Positions 35,645-46,387 of a stretch of DNA of 64,000 bases are shown here, in pieces (position 1 is the stretch's first letter; the number at the start of each line of letters is the position of its first letter). The translations under genes and the position numbers were made by a program. This stretch comes from Meconema thalassinum (taxonomy: Eukaryota > Arthropoda > Insecta > Orthoptera > Tettigoniidae). The notes beneath the pieces are model-generated. The model was not told the origin of the DNA and did not search any database. It saw nothing but the letters and a program-made list of their open reading frames with translations. Location: assembly GCA_946902985.2 (NCBI GenBank), contig OX336388.2, forward strand, positions 1,503,398,545-1,503,462,544, written 5' to 3'.

Positions 35645-37216
35645 TTTAGCCTACTTTCGATTTTTGCAAAAAATGAAAGTAGACTTATGAGATCAACACA
35701 GGGCGAAAAAAGTGTGTCTGTCTGTGTGTGTGTATGTGTGTGTGTGAGTCTGTGTGTGTGTGTGTCTCTGTGTGTGTGTGTGTGTGTGTGAGTGTGTGTA
35801 CTCTGAATGTCTGTCCCCCCCTATCAATTCGAACACGGTGAATGCGAATTGAACGAAATTTGGTACAAAGGTAGCACTAGCAAAGGACACCTCAGTGTCA
35901 TGTTTTATATCGCCGCCATCTTGACGGAAACGTAATGGCGGCCACACAAATGTTCAAAGCTTAAATCAAATTACGACTAACCTAATCATCCGATCTCTAC
36001 CAAATTTTGCAACAACATACCTTTATGGGGGGAGCATCCTTTGACCAAACTAATAAGTCATCAGCGTAATAGTTTGCGGATGGCGGCCATCTTTGTGTGA
36101 AAATCGATTCCCCCTATTAATTCGAACACGGTGCAACCGAATGGAACGAAATTTGGTACAGAGGTAGTACTAACAAAAGGCACCTCAGTGTCATGTTTTA
36201 TATCGTCGCTATCTTGACGGAAACGTAATGGCGGCCACACAAATGTTCAAAGCTTAAATCAAATTACGATTAACCTAATCATCCGATCTCTACCAAATTT
36301 TGCAACAACATACCTTTATAGAGGAAGAATCCTTTGACCAAATAACTAGGTCATTAGCCTAATAGTTTGCGGATGGCGGCCATCTTTGTGTGAAAATCAG
36401 TTCCCCCTATTAATTCAAACACGGTGAAACCAAATGGAACGAAATTTGGTACAGAGGTAGCACTAGCAAAGGGCACCTCACTGTCATGTTTTATATCGCC
36501 GACATCTTGACAGAAACGTAATGGCGGCCACACGAATGTTCAAAGCTTAAATCAAATTACGATTAACCTAATCATCCGATCTCTACCAAATTTTGCAACT
36601 ACATACCTTTATGGAGGGAGCATCCTTTGACCAATCTAATAGGTTAATAGCCTAATAGTTTGCGGGTGGCGGCCATCTTTATGTCAAAATTGATTCCCCC
36701 TATTAATTCGAACACGGTGAAACCGAATGGAACGAAATTTGGTACAGAGGTAGCACTAGCGAAGGGCACCTCAGTGTCATGTTTTATATCACCGCTATCT
36801 TGACGGAAACGTAATCGCGGCCACCCAAATGTTAAAAGCTAAAATGTAATTACGACCAACCTAATAATCTAGTCTCTACCAAATTTTGCAACACCATATC
36901 TTTATGTGGGAAACATATTCAGACCAAACTGCAAGAACATCAGCCCAATAGTTTGCAGATGGTGGCCAAGTATGTGTGCAAATCGATTCCCCCTATCAAT
37001 TCAAACGCGGTGAAACCGAATTGAACGAAATTTGGTACAGAGGTAGCACTAGCAAAGGGCACCTCATATTAATGTTTAATATCCCTATAGCACGTTGTAT
37101 TTCAACAAGCTACTACAACCAACATTCAATCATACTCCTTGAAAAGGACAAAGAGTTATAACAATACCCATGCATTTAGGAGAAAGTAGGCTATATGTTC
37201 TTTACTGAACATCTTG
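35645..37216 (-). mobile_element. H1-3: hairpin-ended element, reversed
   Basis: The 3' hairpin is at the left (TTTAGCCTACTTTC) and the 5' hairpin at the right (GTTCTTTACTGAACATCTTG). About four to five tandem units with GCCGCCATC motifs and a GT/CA microsatellite at about 35715-35815. Compared with E2, about 320 bp of E1 are missing at this site, so a deletion accompanied or followed insertion. Confidence 0.7.
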
Positions 37217-37763
37217 TTTTATACATGTAGAGATAACTGCACCGCTCGGTGTTGACCGTGTTTTATTGCACAAATTTAGGTTTTACTCGCTAACCGTTGG
37301 AGATACACGAAAAGTGATAAGAACCTTTTGGATAGAAAATTAAATGCTAAAGCTCGTGCATACCATCAAAAGTTTGCTATTTCTTAGCGTTCTCTTTTTA
37401 TTTGAAATGGAAGTATGAAATTTTGAAACCAAAGGGTGTAGTGACGTCACAAAATTAGGTTTTACTCGCTAACCGTTGGAGATACACGAAAAGTGATAAG
37501 GACCTTTCGGATAGGAAATTAAATTTTCTAGCTCGTATGTGCCATCAAAAGTTTGCTATTTCTTAGCGTTCTCTTTTTATTTGATATGGAAATATGAAAT
37601 TTTTAAATCAAAGGGTGTAGTGACGTCACTAAAAAGTCACAATTTCTTAATAGTGCAAAATATCGAAATTAAGAGTATCCTATTTGTAAACCTGGTATTT
37701 CGGCTACATCCATGCAAAATTTCATTTAAATCGGACCAGTGGTTCTTGCGTTATTGAGTAACA

Positions 37764-37797
<34 letters not shown>

Positions 37798-38475
37798 AAG
37801 ACAGACACACACCATCTCATTTTTATATATTAGTATGATTATGTTAATAGCCTCTATCAGCATACATGACTACAGTTTGATTGCTGTAACAGATTCGTAG
37901 ATATTGAGAACCGTCTAAATATTTCGGATGGTCGCCATGTTTGATTGTTATAGGTGTAGGCCATAGAGTTATGTACCATAGGATGAAGATTATTCCGTAG
38001 GTTCTTTATTCAAACTTTCATTTCGATCGCATGATTAGGACACAGGAAATAAAAACTTCGCACAGTCACCATCTTGAGGTTATGCAAACAACTGAACTAA
38101 ATTAGAGGTTAGTGCATTTCAATGTGTATGAATATTTGCTGCACCAAGTTTCACTGCGCTCGGATGGTTAAATCGCGAGAGAAGTCTATTTAAATGTTTC
38201 AACTCGCCTGGTCGCCATATTACTTTTGAAAGTTACAAAAATGAACGTTATTTAGGTACCCTTTGTCACCGTACACAATTTCAGGGTGATATCTGTTACT
38301 GTTGCGGAGATATAGAATGCCAATGAAATATTTCGCGTGGCCTCCATGTTGGATTCCTGAAACGAATTAAAATTTGAAAGCCACGGTCGAGGTCAGACGA
38401 GGTAGTAGTATGCATTTGCCGAGTTTCATTGAAATCACTTTGGCCGGTTTTTGATTGTATTAGGGGGACACACAC

Positions 38476-38655
38476 ACACTCTCCACTATCATTTCATTTC
38501 ATCTATCATTCATTTAATCATTGCCCCAGAGGAGTGCGTCAGGCCTCGGCAGCCGGCACAGTTCATATCCTCGCCGCTAGATAGGGGCTTCATTCATTCC
38601 ATTCCTGACCCGGTCGGAGACTGGAAGCAGGCTGTGGATTTTCATTTTCATTTCA
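38476..38655 (+). mobile_element. SINE-A copy 4 (5'-truncated) inside a CA microsatellite
   Basis: Begins abruptly at CTCTCCACTATCATTTC and runs to the usual SINE-A 3' end GGCTGTGGATTTTCATTT. The tRNA-like head is missing. CA repeats flank both sides, so it inserted into the microsatellite of H2-C or was captured there. Confidence 0.75.
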
Positions 38656-38746
38656 CACACACATACATACACACCCATTCACACACACACACGGACAGAA
38701 GCTGATCTCATAAGCCTATTTTTTCCATAAATGAAAATAGGCTAAA

Positions 38747-39109
38747 AAGTCTGATGTTCGACATGATGTGGTAATATTTTAACATATTCACATGCATAAA
38801 AGTGGGGCACTGCATAACTGTCACTAAACAACTATCGTTAATGATTTTTGTTGCTTGTAAGACCATAGCACCCGGAATCGCACCATTAATTTATTTTTCT
38901 TCAGCACAAAATAAGGATAATATTAACTCATAACAACACCAACGTGCAATGCAAGTATTATGTTCCGTTCGTCGGTCGCTGCAATCGTCCCACTAATGTG
39001 TAATGCACAACCAATTATTATTGCTCTTCCATTATTATGGATTAGGGTCGATTTGATTAATTAATTATTAATAACAATGGATTTATACTACTACTACTAA
39101 TAATAATAA
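38747..39109. other. No recognisable feature
   Basis: AT-rich sequence with CTA/TAA runs near 39085-39110, just before the LINE fragment. Confidence 0.4.
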
Positions 39110-39590
39110 TCTACAAGTGAATTATTTCCTGTCACAGGTCCTGACAGGGTATGGGAGATTTGGAGTATATGCCTTGAAAATGGGGAAGACGCAGGGAGAT
39201 GGTTGTCGGTATTGCTCGGAAAGGGATACAGTAGAGCATACTTTCTTCCACTGTGCTCGATGGGAGGAAGATAGAAAGGAAGCCTGTCAACAACTTGGCC
39301 GGTGACTGACGACTAGGAATCTGATTCAGATTATGTTGGAGAGCCCACGAGCCTGGAACATTGTAAAGGCAATGGCTACGATTATTATGGGGACGAAGGA
39401 GAAAGAAGAAAAACGAATAAACTAATAGTATAATCACTTCATTCTGATGTAATGCTGTCAAGCAGTCCGGAATGGGCTAAGTGAAGAGGGCAGGGGGTTT
39501 TAGTTGGTGTAAATCCAACTCCCACACAGAGTGGTGTCTTTGGAAGATTTCCCCCTGCCGAAACAAAAACAAAAAATAATAATAATAAAA
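39110..39590 (+). mobile_element. 5'-truncated R1-like LINE copy
   Basis: The ORF2 tail is followed by a 3' UTR with TTTTAGTTGGTGTAAATCCA and GTGTCTTTGGAAGATTTCCC and an A-rich AAT-type tail (39560-39597). 5' truncation is the usual outcome of target-primed reverse transcription. Target duplications are obscured by simple repeats. Confidence 0.7.
39117..39425 (+). pseudogene. LINE (R1-like) C-terminal ORF2 fragment
   Basis: The reading frame gives LSQVLTGYGRFGVYALKMGK, then a CxxC...HTFFHC zinc-knuckle-like segment (CRYCSERDTVEHTFFHC), then WEEDRKEACQQLG. A TGA at 39303-39305 interrupts the frame, which continues with LTTRNLIQIMLESPRAWNIV to the real stop at 39423. The Q(V/F)LTGHGCF...C..C...H.FF.C pattern is the end of R1/I-type ORF2 proteins (established knowledge). 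Only the last hundred or so codons remain. Non-functional. Confidence 0.75.
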
Positions 39591-39597
39591 AAATAAT

Positions 39598-40545
39598 GAC
39601 AGTGTTCCTTACTTTTTGGAATAATGTATTTTATTTTATAAAATTTCCATTTCCAATACATACACACACTTTGAAACGTTTCTATTAGTTTAAATGCAAA
39701 CCGTACCATATCTCATTATTAGCATGTCATCAATCATCGCAAACAAATTACCCCTACCTGTAGGTCTTTCATTAAACGTGCGAGGTTCGGTATTTGGTAT
39801 CGTCCTATCTGCTTGTTTCTGCCTCTTTGACTACACACGCACATTCACCAAGGTTTTTATACAGGTTTATTTCAATCTACAGTAGCCTACGTGCCAAAGA
39901 AGGGAACGAATGAAAGCTCAGATGATTAAAAACGGTTTCAAAGCGAAGAAAATTCAAAATAAGATGAAAAGGTAAACTGTTAACGTAAATGTCTTTTGAT
40001 GTTGTGAAAGTGAAGTCTATTGAGAGCAAGCAGCATACAGAGTTGATCGACGCTGAAGAGTCAAAGCGAAGCAAAGCAAGGCAAGGCGAGTCACTCCCTA
40101 AATTTGAAAGAACACGGTTTCTCTGTGCATGAAATAAGATTTCAACACTATTCCAGAATTAATATTAAGTTGCCGGAATTAAATGGATGACGCGAAACGT
40201 TTGTTGAACAATCTTGTTAAAACTTCTATGGGGCATTTCTTTCTTAGGTGGCCGTTGGAGAGAATTTCATTTCAGGTAAAGTAATGATCTCAGTCAGGTA
40301 CGAGTTGCAGTATTTAAGTGAGAGCAATCTCCTGGCCTAACCGAGAATATCCATGATCCTGATTGGTGATACTAGATAACTCGATGCACCATACATGGAA
40401 CCTGACAATGCAAGGAATTAGGGATCAAGCCTACTTGGCAGTCTGATTTACAAGTCTATGGATGTCTATGGATATGACTGCTTGAAGAGGTATTCATATA
40501 ATATGTTTTAAGAAAATTTCCATAATACAACAAACTCTGAATTTT
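39598..40545. other. No recognisable feature
   Basis: About 950 bp with no gene, repeat copy or structure that I can support. Confidence 0.4.
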
Positions 40546-41157
40546 TAGCCTACTTTTCTCATTTTGCAAAAATGAGGAAAAAGTAGACTTATGAGATCGA
40601 TCCGAGAAAATTTGTGACTGTCTGTCGTTCTGTCTGTGTGTGTGCCCCTATCAACTCCTAAATGGCTGCAGCTATCGAAACCAAATGTGGTAAGAGTAAA
40701 GATCTATACCTGAATATCTTACGGCCATATTTGAAAATGACGTCAGTGCTACCAACTTCTGAAAAATCGCAATTGAAATTTGAGCTCTATGTTGGATATC
40801 TCAGAAGTTATAAATGCGAACTATTCCGAAATTGGCACACATACAGAAAATAACATTACAGATTAATTTTCCTAAGTCCATACATACCAGTGTTGCCAAC
40901 ATGATTCTAAGCCTGCCGATAAATCCAATTTCGAAATGCATGTAACTTCTATACTATCAATTGGATTTCATCCAAATAACGTATGTACTATATGTACTAC
41001 AACAGATATGACTGTATTCTAAAGAGCCACCAGGCCTGCCAACTGTTAATAAATGCTCTCTGTATGTTTTAACCCTAATATCAATATATCAGAAAGTATG
41101 CAAGCCAACAGCTCTAAACTTTGATCACGTATAGTACCTGACATTCTACCTAAGTTT

Positions 41158-41996
41158 TTTAGCGGCTTCGGTGGCGTAGTTGGTAGCATACTGAGCTTCT
41201 ATGACCAAGATCGCAGTTCAAACCCTGCCAAAGTCATCGGATTTTTTAAGAGCGTTAAAAATCCCTCAGTATGCCTTCCTTCAGAGGGGAAGTAAAGCCG
41301 GCGGTCCCACGACATAGATTTATGGCATGTTAAAGATCCTTCCACTAACTACACTTGTGGAAGCTAAATTTGCATGTTAGAATTGATAACGCTCTATTAG
41401 TTCCAACGTTCGCCGCCAGGTGCTGTCTGCGATGACATCTGGTAGGCAAGTTCGCAACCTAGGTGTCGTGGACGGTAGCATTTGGTAGCAAAAGTAGGAA
41501 CTACTTAAAATTACTGTCTGCAGTCCATACTTGAATTAAAAACAGGTAACACACACTAATACAGTCATCACAATTAACACCGGTTATCAGACAGATTAGC
41601 CTCCGTGGCTTAGGCGGCAGCACGCCGGCCTCTCACCGCTGGGTCCGTGGTTCAAATCCCGGTCACTCCATGTGAGATCTGTGCTGGACAAAACGGAGGC
41701 AGACAGGTTTTTCTCCGGGGACTCCGGTTTTCCCTGTCACAATTTCATTCCTGCAACACTCTCCACTATCATTTCATTTCATCTGTCATTCATTTAATCA
41801 TTGCCCCAGAGGAGTGCGTCAGGCCTCGGCAGCCGGCACGTTCATATCCTCGCCGCTAGATAGGGGCTTCATTCATTCCATTCCTGACCCGGTCGGAGAC
41901 TGGAAGCAGGCTGTGGATTTTTCATCAGACAGATTCTAGACTCACCCAAAGTACATGACCACGTTGTCGCAGCCCCTAAACTAAGGAACCAACCAA
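41158..41996 (+). mobile_element. SINE-B copy 2 (tRNA-derived), with nested SINE-A
   Basis: A box TGGCGTAGTTGG and B-box-like AGTTCAAACCC in a head starting GCGGCTTCGGTGGCGTAG. The body runs to a CCAACCAAC-type tail. The target duplication CTACCTAAGTTT (41146-41157) versus CTACCTTAGTTT (41997-42008) has one mismatch. About 500 bp once the inserted SINE-A and its duplication are removed. Confidence 0.75.
41598..41923 (+). mobile_element. SINE-A copy 5, inserted in SINE-B
   Basis: A complete SINE-A with A box TGGCTTAGGCGG and B box GGTTCAAATCCC. An exact 12-bp duplication of SINE-B sequence, ATCAGACAGATT, lies at 41586-41597 and 41924-41935. This shows SINE-A was active after this SINE-B copy was in place. 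Confidence 0.9.
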
Positions 41997-42110
41997 CTAC
42001 CTTAGTTTGGTGTAACTTATATACATCAGAGCTGCCAACACGATTCTAAGCCTGCTGATAAGTCCAGCTTTTAAATGCATATAACTTCTATAGTTTCTAT
42101 CACCTCCGGA

Positions 42111-42600
42111 CGTGATATTTCACTTCAAAAATTTCACATGAATTAACTGGAAATCGAACGTTATTCACCTTGGTGAGAGGGAAATAGCTTGATCACTGCA
42201 CCATCACGCCCCTCCGTCCCGCCCGCCCCCCCCCCACCCTCCAAAAAAAACCAACTTAAGTTACGTTGTTGTTATTCTTGATATTTCGAATTAAGGATAT
42301 CTTTGGACATCAGACCCGTGTACTTGAGTGTGTGTTGAATTTGTCTGAAGACCTGTGTTTCTGTTGTGACTGTTTTAGTAGTATGTGTAGCTGTAGTTAC
42401 TAGTGTCGGTTTCCAGGGATTTGAAATAAAGCACTATCCCCGTATTTGCCTGGAGGAAGTGTGGAAATACCCAGGAAAATCAACACGCAAGATAGCCGCT
42501 GTCAGCGCTGAGAATCAGACCTCCGGGCTCCGGACTTGCTGCAGCTACCTATCGCAGTCGTGGTGAGCGATTTAACGCTCATGGCTACGCCGCGGGGTGA
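42111..42600. other. No gene; C-run near 42220
   Basis: A C-rich run (about 42209-42240) followed by AAAAAAA; no coding signal that I trust. Confidence 0.4.
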
Positions 42601-42960
42601 GTGAGAATTAAGGGCTTCGCATTAGCTTAATGGTCAAGCAGCAGTGTACGAAGTTAGAGGTCACGATTTTGAGCCTCACATCCGTTGGACCTTCTATAGG
42701 GAATATTTCCCATGGATACCTTCTGAGATATCCAACATAGAGCTCATTTTCAATTGTGATTTTTCTTCAGGTGGTAGCACTGACGTAATTTTCAAATATG
42801 GCCGTGAGATCTCCAGGTATAGGTCATTACGCATGCCAAGAACGATGTCGATAGCTGTAGCCGTTTAGGAGTTGATAAGGGCTGGGGGGGTACACACACA
42901 GACAGAAAGACAGGTAGACTGACAGACAGACGGACAGACACACACACACATCAAACATTA
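42600..42960 (+). repeat. H3-related repeat with tRNA-like start and GACA microsatellite
   Basis: Begins with an A-box-like TAGCTTAATGG. The body (GAGATATCCAACATAGAGCT, GGTAGCACTGACGT) is the reverse complement of the 40700-40810 part of H3. Ends with GCCGTTTAGGAGTTGATAAG, a G-run and ACA/GACA repeats (42890-42950). Confidence 0.45.
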
Positions 42961-43560
42961 GCCTCCCCAAAGAATCTCTATCAGTCCAACCAAACCCGAA
43001 GTTTCATTTAACGTATGTAACAATTTCAGATCCCCATCTATCATGGATAGGGGAAAAGTGACCTTGAATATGGCTAAATTAATATTATGAAGATAGAGGT
43101 GGCGTGGTTCCCTCAAATAGTTGTCATCTTACCAGTCAGCCTTAAACCAAGCGCTGTTTCTTACAATATAATTAACGACTTGGGAATTGAATGAATTGAA
43201 AGCTGAACTCTATTTCATCTGAAGAACCTTGTTATTTTGTATTGAATGGCCCGATCGAGATAACGACTACTCGACCTGAAGGAGCTACATTTCCTCTCGT
43301 CTAACGAGCCCACTCGGAGGAAGTCAAAAGGACTGGTAGATCATATCAGCAGTTATCGTGCAATTGTATGATGTTCTTGTAACATTTTCAACATTCCTTT
43401 CTTTTCACTCACCCCGTCATTAAAACCAACACCACTCCTCAAAATAGCTGCCAAGAGGGCGGAGGCACACTAATGGTCTAAAATAAAATAAATTCACCAC
43501 ACATGAATTATTTCTATTTCCTCGAGCTTCTCTTATTGAATTTCAGATGGGTGCCCTCTT
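42961..43560. other. No recognisable feature
   Basis: Nothing that I can assign. Confidence 0.35.
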
Positions 43561-43564
43561 GAAT

Positions 43565-43690
43565 ACGTGCCATGGTAGCTCAATTGTAGAGCATAGGCAG
43601 CCAAAGTTAAAGGTTTCAGTTTTGACCTGACATGTTGGCTCTGTACATTACATAGGCTATACAGGGTATTTCTGAATTCCCATTACAGGC
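43565..43690 (+). repeat. tRNA-like SINE head (uncertain)
   Basis: TGGTAGCTCAATTGTAGAGCA resembles a tRNA D-arm/A box and GGTTTCAGTTTTGACC a degenerate B box about 35 bp later. No second copy or target duplication was found, so it may be a decayed SINE or chance. Confidence 0.3.
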
Positions 43691-43901
43691 TTTGAGGGCT
43701 TGTATTGGGGACCAAGACGGTTAAGTTTAGCATAGGAAATGGTGTCGAGGCTTGTCTATGAACTATCTAAAGAAACTATGCTGTTAGGAGATCTACGCTT
43801 GAAAATACTACTAGCGACTACGCCAGCCTACAAAGAGGTAGTCAGAGAACACATAGCAAAGAAAAAAAAAATTGGATGGAGTTTTACACCACGGATGCCA
43901 T

Positions 43902-44279
43902 AATAATAATAATATCGTATGGCCTCGGGTGCCGGGTGTAAGCTTTGTTATTTTACACCCAGAGGGTAGCTTGCATGTCAAATTTCGTTGTTCCTTGAAG
44001 CACTATGAAAGTCAAGGAGGTTAGATATCTAAGCTCCTTGATCACTATAGCGCTTTTTAGTAGATAAATGAGGAACTTTGTGTTGGCGGAAACTCCCGAG
44101 ATTAATTTTGCCATTATGAACACGGCCTACTGAATTCAAATGGGTTATTTGACATGCCTCGTATGACATGGTGTCGTAATTTTTGCCGCCTTTCAAAAAT
44201 CACTTACCACGGCCAGGAGCGAACCTGCAAGGTTGGGGTTAGTAGACCAACACGTTAACCACTCACCCACCGTGGCAAG
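43902..44279 (-). mobile_element. SINE-D copy 2 (intact reference copy)
   Basis: 378 bp, tRNA-like head at the right (minus-strand A box TGGGTGAGTGG, B box GGTTCGCTCC) and a TTATTA-type tail at the left. Exact 12-bp duplication CACGGATGCCAT at 43890-43901 and 44280-44291. It supplies the uninterrupted sequence that defines the H1-1 insertion at 7141 and the MITE insertion at 49503. Confidence 0.9.
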
Positions 44280-44291
44280 CACGGATGCCAT

Positions 44292-44660
44292 GTTAAGAAG
44301 CAAACTATCAGCTCAGACACCTTGTTACCAGATATGCAGTGCATGGTTTCCATTACAAGTGCTATAGGATCATACGTTTTCATGAGCCATGCACGGACTG
44401 TACTCGTATTTGTCGTGTGGGAAACTCAGTGAGAAATATCAAGCGATGGGTTGTACATTGATTTAATTCTGTTGTGAATCAACTTGATTGATTATGTATC
44501 TAACTGGCCATTTGGGTACATTATTAATTTATTATAGCAACTTGTGCCCAAAAACGTATCGTCTTCCCGCTATCCGCAAAAAACCACCTCAGCACACGTT
44601 CAAATCTCCCGCATTTTCGGCACTACTGACTAGAGTACGTACGTCATTGAACGATCACCT
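44292..44660. other. No recognisable feature
   Basis: No supported gene or repeat. Confidence 0.35.
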
Positions 44661-44673
44661 AATGTCCCATATC

Positions 44674-44984
44674 TAACCCTAACCCCGTGGCACTACAGCC
44701 CTTGAAGGGCCTAGACCTACCAAGCGACCGCTGCCCAGCCAATTGGAATATAATTTTTTGGGGTGACGCGTGGTCAGCGCGTCGGGTCCCCACGGCCGTT
44801 AATCTTGGTTTTCGTGACCGGGGCACTGTCTCACTGTCAGACAGCTACTCAATTGTCCTCACGAGGCTGAGTGTACCCCGTTCCAACCCTCACGTCAGTT
44901 TTAAAATCCCTGACGGAGCCGGGGATCGAACCCGGGGCCTCCGGGTGAGAGGCAGGCGCGCTACCCCAACACCACGGGGCCGGC
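44674..44984 (-). mobile_element. SINE-C-type copy 3 with TAACCC-like tail
   Basis: The minus-strand head has B box GGTTCGATCCCC and A-box-like GTGTTGGGGTAGCGC. The body has AACGGGGTACACTCAGCC as in other SINE-C copies but a different 3' half. Exact 13-bp duplication AATGTCCCATATC at 44661-44673 and 44985-44997. The 3' tail reads GGGGTTAGGGTTA on the minus strand. Confidence 0.85.
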
Positions 44985-44997
44985 AATGTCCCATATC

Positions 44998-45604
44998 CCC
45001 TACATGAAAACCTTGATTTACCAGACCCCTGTGGAATCCGAGGATGACCTACTGGCGTGGGTTATGGCTGTGGTGGATGCTGGAGGACCAGGGATTGATA
45101 GATAGATTGATAGGTAGATAGATATACTTTGTGTGGCAAGATTAGGGCCATTGGACCCTCTCTTCCATCTAACCAGAGTATACAATTAATACACAATGAA
45201 CAATGCAAATGTGAACAGGTCTATACTACTGATATCGCGCCAGGAGTTGGCAGTTGGGTTTGAACTGCACATGTCTTCCCGCTCACTGCGTATCGCGCAT
45301 TCCAAAAACATTAAGTTAGTCACTACTTGTTTCACTCACTCAGCACATTCCTTCTTTCCCTGGCTGCGTGTCGTGTGCTGCAATAAGAGCGATATGCATG
45401 CGCGAAGCCGATATATTTAAGTTTGGAATATGAGGGCCGCGCATGCGTACTGCAAGACCCCCCGCACCCCGTCGCAGCGTGTTGGACTGCCATCTCCTGA
45501 CGCGATATCAGTACTTAAATCTCACAGTAATACAATGTTGATACAATATAAAATACATATAAAATAGATTAAAATTAGAGTAAGAAGAGGAAATACTGAT
45601 AAAA
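44998..45604. other. No gene; short GATA run
   Basis: A TAGATAGAT run near 45100-45122; otherwise nothing that I can support. Confidence 0.4.
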
Positions 45605-46250
45605 TGTAGACTAATGATGATAATGATGATGATTAGTTATTACTGACTTATGAGCAAGTCGTGCAGTAGCAACATCGAATGGGTTGGTATAGCGAACTGT
45701 GAGGTGTATGGACATCAGCATGAGAGTGTCGTATTTTGACTATACTCGTATGAGAGGCGGTGAAACTGAGAATGCAGGTAAGCTGGAGTGAAAGTTGAGA
45801 GTATTTGTTGAAGAAGGCATAAGGAATGGAGGTCGCGGCGTTGATTTAGACGTAACCGTCTAAGTTGCTCGTAAGCGGGGATGACATGGTCATAATACTG
45901 TAAATTGCATATGTAGCGTACACAGGCATTTTGTGCATGTTTGAGTTTTTTTTAAGAGTAACAGTCAGATCTTTGCATACCATGTCACAGTAATCAAAAT
46001 GAGGCAATATTAGGGAGGAAACAAGTTGTTCTTTCAATACACGAGAGATAATATTCCAGAATCTTCAAAGTGAATTCAATGTAGAAAATACTTTTCTGGA
46101 AATATTGCAGACGTGTTGCGTCCAGAAAAGATGTTCATTTATAATGACACCAAGATCTTTAACTGATTCTCGGAATTCGATTGGGGAATCGCACAAGAGT
46201 AATTTTGGTAGAGTGGGTTCAGTTAGGTAGATTTCATTAGAAAGCTAACT
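45605..46250 (-). mobile_element. LINE (CR1/Jockey-like) 3' fragment with RT C-terminal domain
   Basis: On the minus strand one frame gives VKDLGVIINEHLFWTQHV, then QLVSSLILPHFDYCDMV, then DLTVTLKKN. A frameshift in an A-run then moves the protein to another frame (KHAQNACVRYICNLQYYDHV). LGVxI...W..HV and LxxPHFDYCDxV are hallmarks of the region after the catalytic core in CR1/Jockey-type reverse transcriptases. ATGATG-type repeats at about 45610-45635 are the LINE 3' tail. 5'-truncated and broken. Confidence 0.75.
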
Positions 46251-46387
46251 ATTGCAAAAGGTACCATGTTTCGACCTCCGGTAAATTTCGACATATCTTC
46301 GCGTTTCACGTCCCCCAGACCCCAAAACCACCGTCAGTTCAAAAGTTTATATATAATTTAAGTATGTATGTATCTATATATATATAT

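Larger units (their letters stand above)
32665..37839. mobile_element. Element E1 (unclassified), holding two H1 insertions
   Basis: Starts TATACTAGCATAAGTACCCG and ends ATATTAGTATGAT, so the ends share an inverted ATACTA. It aligns with E2 at 48157-51495. Without the two H1 insertions it is about 2.3 kb. It contains repeated modules (AGTTTTCTGGGAATAT near 32780, 35080 and 35520; TTTTACTCGCTAACCGTTGG near 37270 and 37455). No protein is recognised. Confidence 0.55.
32402..38746 (+). mobile_element. H2-C: hairpin-ended element split by element E1
   Basis: The 5' part (32402-32664, starting CAAGTAGTTCCGTGAACAA) and the 3' part (37840-38746, ending ATAGGCTAAAA) together match H2-A in order. The join, GGTGAACTTATAT and TATGTTAATAGCCTC, corresponds to GGTGAACATATGTTCATAG in the intact copy. 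The CA microsatellite before the 3' hairpin has itself received a SINE-A fragment. Confidence 0.7.
40546..42110 (-). mobile_element. H3: third hairpin-ended family, split by SINE-B
   Basis: The left end is TTTAGCCTACTTTTCTC, a loop, and a matching arm, then AGTAGACTTATGAGATC. This is the same 3' terminal design as H1 and H2 seen in reverse, followed by a GT-type microsatellite (40615-40645). The body differs from H1 and H2 and carries diverged repeats (GCCAACA(T/C)GATTCTAAGCCT at about 40896 and 42030). SINE-B with its nested SINE-A interrupts it at 41158-41996. The right end was not found. Confidence 0.5.
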
